A DNA stretch of 64,000 bases from Hymenobacter ruricola (lineage in GTDB: Bacteria > Bacteroidota > Bacteroidia > Cytophagales > Hymenobacteraceae). The notes below the pieces were generated by a model, which saw nothing but the letters and a program-made list of their open reading frames with translations, was not told the origin of the DNA and ran no database searches. The translations under genes and the position numbers were made by a program. The stretch is taken from positions 42,112 through 106,111 of the forward strand of contig NZ_JADQDM010000018.1 in assembly GCF_015694525.1 (NCBI RefSeq), written 5' to 3'. The first letter of the stretch is position 1; every line of letters begins with the position of its first letter. Positions 9,295-17,214 of this stretch are shown here, one piece after another.

Positions 9295-10668
9295 ATGGCT
9301 GCTTTTTCGTCCATTTCGCCCGCTTCCGAGCCGCTCACCGTGATGGGCGCCGGCCTGGTGGGCTCACTGCTGTCCTTGTATCTGGCCCGCCGGGGGCACC
9401 CCGTGCAGGTGTTCGAGCGCCGCGCCGACCCGCGCCGGGCGGGCTTTCAGGAAGGTCGCTCCATCAACCTGGCCCTTTCCGACCGCGGCTGGCGGGCCCT
9501 GGAAGGCGTGGGCGTGGCCGACGACATTCGCCAAGTGGGCATTCCGATGTATTGCCGGGTGATGCACGATGCGCACGGCCAGCTCACCCAGCAGCCCTAC
9601 GGCCAGGACGGCCAGGCCATTTACTCCGTGAACCGCGGCCACCTCAACCGCCGCCTGCTCGACCTGGCCGAGGCCCAGCCGCAGGTGCGCCTGCAGTTCG
9701 GCCAGCAGTGCCTGGGCATCGACCTCAAAAAGCAGGAGCTGCACTTGCTCGACGCGGCCACCCAGCAGGAGCACACCGAGCCCTACACCCGCCTGTTTGG
9801 CACCGACGGCGCGTTTTCCGCGGTGCGCGGTGCGCTGCAAAAGACTGACCGCTACGACTATTCGCAGCAGTACCTGGAGTACGGCTACAAGGAGCTCACC
9901 ATCGAGGCCGGCCCCGGCGGTGCCTGGCAGCTGGAAAAAAACGCCCTGCACATCTGGCCGCGCGGGCAGTACCTCATGATTGCGCTGCCCAACCTCGACG
10001 GTTCCTTCAACTGCACCCTGTTTTTCCCTTACGAGGGCCCCGAAAGCTTTGCCGCACTGCAAACGCCGGCCGACGTCGTGGCCTTTTTCGGCCGCGTGTT
10101 TCCCGACGCCGTGCCGCTGATGCCGGCCCTCACGGAGGAATTTTTCACGCACCCCACGGGCTCGCTGGTCACCATCCGCTGCTTTCCGTGGAAGTACGAC
10201 GATGTGCTGCTGCTCGGCGACGCCTCGCACGCCATCGTGCCGTTTTACGGGCAGGGCATGAACGCGGGGTTTGAGGATTGCAGCGTGCTCAACCAGCTGC
10301 TCGACCAGCACGGCGACACCGCCTGGCCCGCCATCTTCGCCGAATTTCAGGCCCAGCGCAAGCCCAACACCGACGCCATGGCCGACCTGGCCGTGTACAA
10401 CTTCGTGGAAATGCGCGACCGGGTGGCCGACCCGCGCTTCCTGCTCCAAAAGAAAATCGAGGCCAAAATCTCCGCCCAATACCCCGGCCGCTGGACGCCG
10501 CTGTACTCGCAGGTCACGTTTTCGCACACGCCCTACGCCGAAGCCTGGACCGCTGGCCAGCGCCAGGACGCCATCATGGCCCGCCTCATGCCCCACATTC
10601 AGGCCGAAGCCGACTTCGACCGGCCCGAAGTGCAGGCGCTGGTGGAGCAGGAAATGGCCGCGCGCTAA
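9295..10668 (+). CDS. kmo: kynurenine 3-monooxygenase (FAD-dependent)
   Basis: Flavoprotein hydroxylase that converts kynurenine to 3-hydroxykynurenine with NADPH and O2, supplying the 3-hydroxy branch used by the kynureninase and dioxygenase encoded about 4-7 kb upstream. The FAD-binding GxGxxG is at residues 18-23 (GAGLVG), the second FAD motif is GDASHAIVPFYGQGMN from residue 308, and the RSINLALS segment typical of KMO follows the first. Length is 457 aa from ATG 9295; the frame extends upstream to 9211, but that extension is low-complexity and unlikely. The C-terminus keeps the hydrophobic/charged segment seen in KMOs. Confidence 0.95.
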   Translation: MAAFSSISPASEPLTVMGAGLVGSLLSLYLARRGHPVQVFERRADPRRAGFQEGRSINLALSDRGWRALEGVGVADDIRQVGIPMYCRVMHDAHGQLTQQPYGQDGQAIYSVNRGHLNRRLLDLAEAQPQVRLQFGQQCLGIDLKKQELHLLDAATQQEHTEPYTRLFGTDGAFSAVRGALQKTDRYDYSQQYLEYGYKELTIEAGPGGAWQLEKNALHIWPRGQYLMIALPNLDGSFNCTLFFPYEGPESFAALQTPADVVAFFGRVFPDAVPLMPALTEEFFTHPTGSLVTIRCFPWKYDDVLLLGDASHAIVPFYGQGMNAGFEDCSVLNQLLDQHGDTAWPAIFAEFQAQRKPNTDAMADLAVYNFVEMRDRVADPRFLLQKKIEAKISAQYPGRWTPLYSQVTFSHTPYAEAWTAGQRQDAIMARLMPHIQAEADFDRPEVQALVEQEMAAR

Positions 10669-10840
10669 CGAGCGCACTCAGTATGTGTTGCTTGCGACTG
10701 GCAAAACTAACTACCTTTCACTCGCCGCGCGTCCGCCGTTAGGCGGCTGCCGGCTTTTGCGCTGCGAGTGGTTACTTTATACCGGCGAATGACTGTTTCG
10801 GTGGTTCGCGTTGTTGCCCGCTACCCTCTCCTTCCTCTCT

Positions 10841-11548
10841 ATGTTAACATGCGCCATTATTGACGACGACGAGATTAATCGTCTGACTCTGGAACATTAC
10901 GTCGAGCTCACGCCCGACCTTAAGCTGGTTGGCTCGCTGGCCGACGGCATTGCCGGGCTCACATTTTTCCGGGAAGGCGGCAAGGTAGACGTGCTGTTTC
11001 TCGACATCGAGATGCCCCACCTCAGCGGCCTGGAGCTGCTACGGGTGCTCACCGACCCGCCCGAGGTCATCATCACCACTGCCCGCCAGGACTTTGCCGT
11101 GGACGCCTTCGAGCTGCGCGTGACCGATTACCTGGTGAAGCCGTTTGATTTTGCCCGCTTCACGCAAGCCGTGCAGCGGGTGCAGGCCCGGCGCGGCGGC
11201 GCGGCCCCGGCGGCGGCCGAAGCGCCGGCCAACGCCGACCTGTTTGTGAAGGTGAACAGCCGCATGGTGCGCATCAACTTCGAGGACGTGCTGTACGTGG
11301 AAGCCCTGTCCGACTACGTCAACATCGTGACGGCCAAGCAGAAATACATCGTCTACACCACGCTCAAGGCCCTGGAAACCCGGCTCAGTCCCTTTCCCAA
11401 CTTCATTCGGGTGCACCGCAGCTATTTGCTGAACACCCAGCAGATTGAGTCCATCGAAGACAACACCGCCAACCTGCGCGGCGGCCACTTCGTGCCCATC
11501 GGCAAGTCGTACCAGGAAAGCTTTTACAAAAGCCTGCAGCGGATTTAG
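10841..11548 (+). CDS. LytTR-family response regulator
   Basis: A DNA-binding response regulator of the AlgR/LytR type, 235 aa. The receiver domain (about 1-120) has the acidic pocket IIDDDE and the phospho-acceptor D55 in FLDIEMP. The C-terminal LytTR domain (about 135-235) shows the VLYVEALSDYVNI and FIRVHRSYLLN signatures. Such regulators usually pair with a 7TM/LytS-type histidine kinase, but none is adjacent here, so it is an orphan in this window. Start chosen at ATG 10841, the standard beginning of the receiver. It overlaps the convergent exonuclease gene by 4 bp. Confidence 0.92.
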   Translation: MLTCAIIDDDEINRLTLEHYVELTPDLKLVGSLADGIAGLTFFREGGKVDVLFLDIEMPHLSGLELLRVLTDPPEVIITTARQDFAVDAFELRVTDYLVKPFDFARFTQAVQRVQARRGGAAPAAAEAPANADLFVKVNSRMVRINFEDVLYVEALSDYVNIVTAKQKYIVYTTLKALETRLSPFPNFIRVHRSYLLNTQQIESIEDNTANLRGGHFVPIGKSYQESFYKSLQRI

Positions 11549-12180
11549 GACGCCGGCGCGGGGCCGGGCTCGTCGGGCGCGGGCGGGGCCACTTGCTGGT
11601 ACAGCGGCAGCTGGTAGAACGGCCGCAGCAGGCGCACCACGTCCAGGGCGTCGGCCAGGGCTTCGTGGGCCACTTCGCGGTCGGGGAAGCGGGCGCGGGC
11701 CTTGCAGATGCTCATGCTGGGCAGTCGGCTGTCTTTGTGCCAGTTGAGGTAGAATGCGGCCGGGTCGAGCATGGCCGGCTCGGCGCGCACGGCCTGGCCG
11801 TAGCCGGGCAGCGCTTTCAGAAAGCCCAGGTCGAACACGCCGATGTTTTTGCCCGCCATGGTCACGGCCACGCAGCCCGTAGCGTCGGCCCGGAAGCCGT
11901 GGGCCAGCAGAAACTCGCGCAGCTGGGGCAGCAGCTCGGCGGGCGTGCACAGCTCGGGGTTGGGGTCTTGGCGGGCCAGCTCCTGCAGCAGGCGGGCGTT
12001 GAGGGCCAGGGCGCCGGCGCTGCCCACGTACTCGGGGTGGCGCACCACCCGCCGGAAGGCGGGCAGCTCGGGCAGGGGCCGGGGGTGGCGGCTGTCTTCG
12101 ATGACGGCGGCCAGCTCCAGCACCTGGTGCCGCTGGGGGTGGGAGCCGGAAGTTTCAAGGTCGAGGGAAACGTAGCGCAT
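11545..12180 (-). CDS. DEDDh-family 3'-5' exonuclease
   Basis: A 211-aa exonuclease of the RNase T/DNA polymerase III epsilon superfamily. Motif I is SLDLETSG at the N-terminus (D7, E9), motif II has an aspartate in IGVFDLGFL, and motif III is HEALADALD near residue 185, giving the DEDDh set. The protein is a single catalytic domain, without a polymerase or helicase. It could process RNA 3' ends or act in DNA repair; the sequence alone does not decide. It converges with and overlaps the LytTR regulator gene by 4 bp. Confidence 0.82.
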   Translation of the reverse strand: MRYVSLDLETSGSHPQRHQVLELAAVIEDSRHPRPLPELPAFRRVVRHPEYVGSAGALALNARLLQELARQDPNPELCTPAELLPQLREFLLAHGFRADATGCVAVTMAGKNIGVFDLGFLKALPGYGQAVRAEPAMLDPAAFYLNWHKDSRLPSMSICKARARFPDREVAHEALADALDVVRLLRPFYQLPLYQQVAPPAPDEPGPAPAS

Positions 12181-12423
12181 GCCTCCCGTGTACGCGCCCG
12201 CCCAAAACCCGGTGGCCCCCGCCGCAGGTGCGCATCATAAAGCCGTGGGGCTGGCGTTGTTCGGCGGGGCCGGGCCCGCAGGGCCGGAAATCCCATTTTT
12301 CGCCGGCCGTTTTTGGGGTCCTAGCCAGGCCCTCGTATCATTATGGGTTTTATATATGCGATAAAACCGGTATTTACGGCCCATTTTTTTTGCTTCGCCC
12401 TGACGTAGATTTAGCACGCTGAT

Positions 12424-13203
12424 TTGAAAACAAGCCCTTTCTACTTTTCTGTTTTGATAAAATTCTTCAGTATCGCGGCGGGCCTGCTGGCGCTCGCGGG
12501 CGGGCCCGCCACGGCCCAAACTACGGCGGCTCCGCTGCCCGCCCCCGTGCTGCAGTCGGTGGCGGCGGTGCGGCAGCAGTACGCGGCCTCCTTCACCGGC
12601 CACCCGGAGCTATTTAACGGCCCGGAGTATGTGGACTATTCCCGGCGCTACCACGAGCGCACGGGCCACCAGTTTTTTCTCACGCCCGAGGCCATGCCCG
12701 GCAGCGTACAGTACAACGGCCAGTATTTCGGCAATCAACAGTTGACTTACGACGTGGTGCTGGACCAAGTGGTGCTGCGCCACCCCACCAACCCGCTGTT
12801 GCTGCGCCTGCTCAACGAGCGGGTGGAAAGCTTCATCATCGACGGCCACCGGTTCGTGCGTGTGGTGGCCGACAGCACCACCGGCAATGCCATTCGCACG
12901 GGCTATTTCGAAGTGCTGGCCGAGGGCCGGGCGCAGCTGCTGGCCCGCCGCTCCAAACGCATGCAGGAGCACATCCTCCAACAGCAACTCGACGTCGAGT
13001 TCGTTTCCACCGAGCGGCTGTTTCTCCGCAAGGCGGGCGTTTTCTACCCCATCAAAAGCAAGGGCGCAGCGCTGCGCGTGTTTGCCGACAAAAGCAAAGA
13101 CGTGCAGCAGTACCTGCAAAGCCACAAGCTGGGGTTCAAGAAACAGCAGCTGGAAGCGTCGGTGCAGCAACTGGCCACCTACTACAACGGCCTGCCGCAG
13201 TAG
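12424..13203 (+). CDS. secreted hypothetical protein, TTG start
   Basis: A 259-aa protein with a clear signal peptide (hydrophobic IAAGLLALAGG, cleavage after ATAQ) and no later transmembrane segment, so periplasmic or surface-exposed. The only start that preserves the signal peptide is TTG at 12424; the first internal ATG is about 90 residues further in. The gene lies 45 bp ahead of a TonB receptor with an STN domain and in the same direction, suggesting one transcription unit. No domain recognised; a helical, Gln/Leu-rich C-terminus is visible. Confidence 0.8.
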   Translation: MKTSPFYFSVLIKFFSIAAGLLALAGGPATAQTTAAPLPAPVLQSVAAVRQQYAASFTGHPELFNGPEYVDYSRRYHERTGHQFFLTPEAMPGSVQYNGQYFGNQQLTYDVVLDQVVLRHPTNPLLLRLLNERVESFIIDGHRFVRVVADSTTGNAIRTGYFEVLAEGRAQLLARRSKRMQEHILQQQLDVEFVSTERLFLRKAGVFYPIKSKGAALRVFADKSKDVQQYLQSHKLGFKKQQLEASVQQLATYYNGLPQ

Positions 13204-13248
13204 CCGCCCGGCGTCCTTTCCCTTTTTCCCGTGCCATTTTCTTTTCGT

Positions 13249-16014
13249 ATGAAGCCTGTTTACACGGTGCTTTTCGTTGCACTTTTCGCGCTGCTGGGCC
13301 GGACGGGCCACGCCCAGCAGTCGGAAAAACCCATCACGGGCGATTTTGCGCATCTGCCTTTTGAACAATTTGCCCGCCAGCTGGAAGCGCAAACCCCCTA
13401 CCGTTTCTACTTCGACCCCCGGGCCGTGGACAGCCTGTTTGTGACGCTGCAAGTGCGCGAGCAGCCGGTGCGGGCGGTGGTGGAGCGGGCGCTGCAGAAC
13501 ACGCCTTTTCATTTCGTGGTCGACGATGAAAACCGGGTATTCGTGTCGTCGGGCGCGGCCATCAGCCCGGCCCCGGCCACCGATTTTTACGCGCCCAAGG
13601 CCGTTACCGGCGCCGTGGCGCAAGAAGACGAAACCAGCAACGAGCCGGCCGCCCGCTCGCGCTACGTGAGCGCCTCCGAATACCGGGTGTATACCATTGG
13701 GACGGCGGGCAGCGCCGCGGGGCGGGCTACGCTGGCTGGCCACATCCGAGCCCAGAAAACCGGCGAGCCGGTGATTGGGGCGTCCATTTACTCCGAAGCC
13801 CCGAACGTGGGGGCCAGCACCGACCAGTTCGGCGCGTTTTCGCTGACCATGCCGCCCGGCCGTTACGACCTCAAAATCCGGGGCGTGGGCATCAAAAACA
13901 CCAAGCGGCAAGTAGTGCTGCGGGGCGACGGCAAGCTGGAGATTGAAGTGGAAGAAGACATCGTGGCCCTGAAGGAAGTGGTGATTGAGGCCGAGAAAGA
14001 CAAGAACGTGTCGGGCATGCAGATGGGCCTGGAAAAGCTCGACATCAAGACCATGCGGCAGGTGCCCACCGCTTTTGGCGAAACCGACATCCTGCGGGTG
14101 GTGATGACGCTGCCCGGCGTGAAAACCGTGGGCGAAGGCAGCACCGGCCTCAACGTGCGCGGCGGCGCGACGGACCAGAACCTGATTCTGTTCAACGACG
14201 CCACCATCTACAATCCCTCGCACCTGTTCGGCTTTTTCTCGGCCTTCAACCCCGACATTTTGCAGGGCGTGGAGCTGTACAAGAGCGCCATTCCGGCTAA
14301 GTACGGCGGGCGCTTGTCGTCGGTGCTCGACATCACGACGCGCGAGGGCAACAAGAAAAAGCTGTCGGGCTCGGGCGGCATCGGCCCGCTCACCAGCCGC
14401 CTCACGCTGGAAGGGCCACTGGTGACGGACAAAAGCTCGTTCATCCTGAGCGGGCGTGCCAGCTACTCCGATTGGATTTTGCGGCAGCTGTCCGACAAGA
14501 ACTTTGCCCAGAGTTCAGCCGGATTTTATGACATTACGGGCCACATCAGCCACGAGATTAACGAGAAGAATTCGGTGTACGCCACGGGCTATTTCAGTTC
14601 CGACCGGTTCCGGCTGGCCAGCGACACGGCCTACCACTACACCAACCAAACGGCCACCCTCAAGTGGCGCCACAACTTCACCAACCAGCTCTTTGGCGTG
14701 CTCACGGGCACTTACAGCCACTACGCCTACGACGTGAGCAGCACCAGAAACAGCGTGTCGGCGTCGGAGCTTAAGTACGCCATCACCCAGAGCGGGCTGA
14801 AGGCGGACCTGAGCTACTACCCCAACTCGCGCCACACCGTGGACTTCGGCGGCAGCACGCTGCTCTACAACACCCAGCCGGGCAGCCTGCAGCCGCTGGG
14901 CGCGGCCTCGCTGGTGCGGCCCGACGTGCTGGACCCCGAGCGGGCCCTGGAAAGCGCCCTGTACGTGTCCGACAAGTTCGACATCACGCCGCGCTTTTCG
15001 GTGTCGGCGGGGTTGCGCTACTCGTTTTTCCAGGCGCTGGGGCCGCGCGACGTGTACCAGTACGTGCCCGGCGAGCCCCGCACCGAAAGCACCATCACCG
15101 ACACGGTGCGCTACGGCGCCAACAAGGTGCTGGCCAATTACCACGGGCCCGAATACCGCCTCTCGGCCCGCTACTCGCTCAGCGAGAAATCGAGCGTGAA
15201 AGCCAGCTATACCCGCACCCGCCAGTACATTCACCAACTCACCAACACGGCCTCCGTCTCGCCCACCGACGTGTGGAAGCTGAGCGACGCCACCCTGCGG
15301 CCCCAGGTGGGCGACCAGTACTCGGTGGGCTACTACCGCAACTTCAAGGCGAACACCATCGAGGCGTCGGTCGAGGCGTATTACAAGACGCTGCGCGACT
15401 TCGTGGACTACAAAAGCGGGGCCACGCTGGTGCTCAACCACCACATCGAAACCGACATCATCAACGCCCAGGGCAAGGCCTACGGCGTGGAGGTTTTCGT
15501 GAAAAAGCTCACCGGCAAGCTCAACGGCTGGGCGAGCTACACCTACTCCCGCTCGCTGGTGCAGGTGAACGCGGCCACCACCGCCGAAATGATTAACGGC
15601 GGCAACTATTACCCCAGCAACTTCGACAAGCCCCACGATTTCACGCTGGTGGGCAACTACCGCTTCAGCCGGCGCTTCAGCACCTCGCTCAACTTCAACT
15701 ACAGCACGGGGCGGCCCATCACCCTGCCGCTGTCGAAGTACTACCTCGGCAACTCGCTGCGCGTGTACTACTCCGACCGCAACGCCTACCGCGTGCCCGA
15801 TTACCTGCGCCTCGACCTGGCCGTGAACATTGAGGGCAACCACCGCGTGAAAAAGCTGGCCCACAGCTCCTGGACGGTGGGCGTGTACAACCTCACCGGC
15901 CGTCGCAACCCCTACTCCATTTACTTCAAGTCGGTGGGCGGCCAGATAAAGGGGTACCAGCTGTCGATTTTCGGCAACCCCATCCCCACCATCACCTACA
16001 ATTTCAAGTTCTGA
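13249..16014 (+). CDS. TonB-dependent receptor with STN and carboxypeptidase-regulatory-like domains
   Basis: A 921-aa outer-membrane receptor. A signal peptide (to about residue 23, GHAQ) is followed by a secretin/TonB short N-terminal domain (about 26-100: FEQFARQLEAQTPYRFYFDP). A carboxypeptidase-regulatory-like beta-sandwich follows (about 160-245), then the plug (about 265-370, with GLNVRGGATDQNLILFND) and the barrel, ending in an aromatic strand (TITYNFKF). The STN domain is typical of receptors that signal to an anti-sigma factor, though no sigma/anti-sigma pair is adjacent. It overlaps the next gene in a TGATG junction, so they are translationally coupled. Confidence 0.92.
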   Translation: MKPVYTVLFVALFALLGRTGHAQQSEKPITGDFAHLPFEQFARQLEAQTPYRFYFDPRAVDSLFVTLQVREQPVRAVVERALQNTPFHFVVDDENRVFVSSGAAISPAPATDFYAPKAVTGAVAQEDETSNEPAARSRYVSASEYRVYTIGTAGSAAGRATLAGHIRAQKTGEPVIGASIYSEAPNVGASTDQFGAFSLTMPPGRYDLKIRGVGIKNTKRQVVLRGDGKLEIEVEEDIVALKEVVIEAEKDKNVSGMQMGLEKLDIKTMRQVPTAFGETDILRVVMTLPGVKTVGEGSTGLNVRGGATDQNLILFNDATIYNPSHLFGFFSAFNPDILQGVELYKSAIPAKYGGRLSSVLDITTREGNKKKLSGSGGIGPLTSRLTLEGPLVTDKSSFILSGRASYSDWILRQLSDKNFAQSSAGFYDITGHISHEINEKNSVYATGYFSSDRFRLASDTAYHYTNQTATLKWRHNFTNQLFGVLTGTYSHYAYDVSSTRNSVSASELKYAITQSGLKADLSYYPNSRHTVDFGGSTLLYNTQPGSLQPLGAASLVRPDVLDPERALESALYVSDKFDITPRFSVSAGLRYSFFQALGPRDVYQYVPGEPRTESTITDTVRYGANKVLANYHGPEYRLSARYSLSEKSSVKASYTRTRQYIHQLTNTASVSPTDVWKLSDATLRPQVGDQYSVGYYRNFKANTIEASVEAYYKTLRDFVDYKSGATLVLNHHIETDIINAQGKAYGVEVFVKKLTGKLNGWASYTYSRSLVQVNAATTAEMINGGNYYPSNFDKPHDFTLVGNYRFSRRFSTSLNFNYSTGRPITLPLSKYYLGNSLRVYYSDRNAYRVPDYLRLDLAVNIEGNHRVKKLAHSSWTVGVYNLTGRRNPYSIYFKSVGGQIKGYQLSIFGNPIPTITYNFKF

Positions 16015-17195
16015 TGAAGGCCTTTTCTCTTTCGGCGCGCCGGGCTTTGCTCTGGGGCCTGGCGGTGCTGCTGGGCAGCTGCACCGACCCCTATATGCCC
16101 GACGTCATCACTTCGCCCGAGGCGTTGATGGTGGTAGATGGGTACCTCAACAGCCAAGGGGTAACCACTATCCGGCTGTCGCGCGCCTACGGCATTGCCG
16201 CCAAAACGGCGCCGCCCGCCGAAACCCGGGCCACGGTGTACATCGAAGACGAGGGGGGCGCGCGCGTCGTGCTGCGCGAAAGCAGCACCGCGGGCACCTA
16301 CGTTTCCGACAACGTGACCCTGAACCCGGCCCGTAACGTTCGGCTCCACTTCCGCACGGCCACGGGCAAAGAATACGCCTCCGACTATGTGCCGGTGAAA
16401 ACTACCCCGCCCATCGACGCCGTGAAGTGGCGCATCGAAAACAACGATTTGAACATCTACGTCGACACCCACGACGACACCAGCGCCTCGCAGTACTACC
16501 GTTGGGAAACCGACGAAACCTGGGAGATTTATCCGGTATACTCGCCGGGGATTGAGTATTCGAACGGGGGCATCCGCCCCATTTCGGCGCGGCTTCCCAG
16601 CATTTGCTGGGGTAACCAGCGCTCCAATGCCGTGCACATAGCCAAAACCACGGGCCTGACGAAAGACGTAGTGGCCGACTTCCCGCTGCGCCGGCTGCCG
16701 GCCAATTCCGAGCGCTTTTACAGCCGCTACAGCATCCTTGTGCAGCAGCAGGTCCTTACCCGCCCCGAATTCGAGTACTGGACACTGCTGCGCAAGAACA
16801 CCGAAAGCATCGGTTCGCTCTTCGACCCGCAGCCCAGCCAGCTCACCGGCAATGTGCACTGCCTCAGCAGCCCGGCCGAAGCGGTGCTGGGCTACGTGGG
16901 AGCGCACTCGCTGGTTGAAAAACGCATTTTCATCAGCCGCGCCGACCTGCCCCGCGACCAGCGCGTGCTCACCGGCTACGAGGCCTGCGTCCCGCCCGAC
17001 ACGGTGTACATCAGCGGGCCGCGGGCTGCGCGGTCCCCCGAGGCCACTATTTTGAGAAACGCATTTTTGTCGCAGCTATACCTGCCCCTGGGTTACGTCG
17101 TCAATAACGGCAGCACGGGCTACACGGCCAAGCCGCGCGACTGTATAGACTGCCGCACGCGGGGCGCCTCCGTCAAGCCCTCTTTCTGGCCCTAA
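16014..17195 (+). CDS. DUF4249 family lipoprotein
   Basis: A 393-aa lipoprotein. The signal sequence ends in a lipobox (LLGSC, Cys at about residue 22), followed by TDPYMPDV and the SPEALMVVDGYLNSQG region characteristic of DUF4249. Family members are nearly always encoded directly behind a TonB-dependent receptor with an STN/CarboxypepD-like N-terminus, as here, and are thought to be surface or periplasmic partners of the receptor. The start ATG overlaps the receptor stop by one base. Function in substrate capture is inferred from context only. Confidence 0.88.
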   Translation: MKAFSLSARRALLWGLAVLLGSCTDPYMPDVITSPEALMVVDGYLNSQGVTTIRLSRAYGIAAKTAPPAETRATVYIEDEGGARVVLRESSTAGTYVSDNVTLNPARNVRLHFRTATGKEYASDYVPVKTTPPIDAVKWRIENNDLNIYVDTHDDTSASQYYRWETDETWEIYPVYSPGIEYSNGGIRPISARLPSICWGNQRSNAVHIAKTTGLTKDVVADFPLRRLPANSERFYSRYSILVQQQVLTRPEFEYWTLLRKNTESIGSLFDPQPSQLTGNVHCLSSPAEAVLGYVGAHSLVEKRIFISRADLPRDQRVLTGYEACVPPDTVYISGPRAARSPEATILRNAFLSQLYLPLGYVVNNGSTGYTAKPRDCIDCRTRGASVKPSFWP

Positions 17196-17214
17196 CCTTC
17201 AGCAGTGCCTCTTT

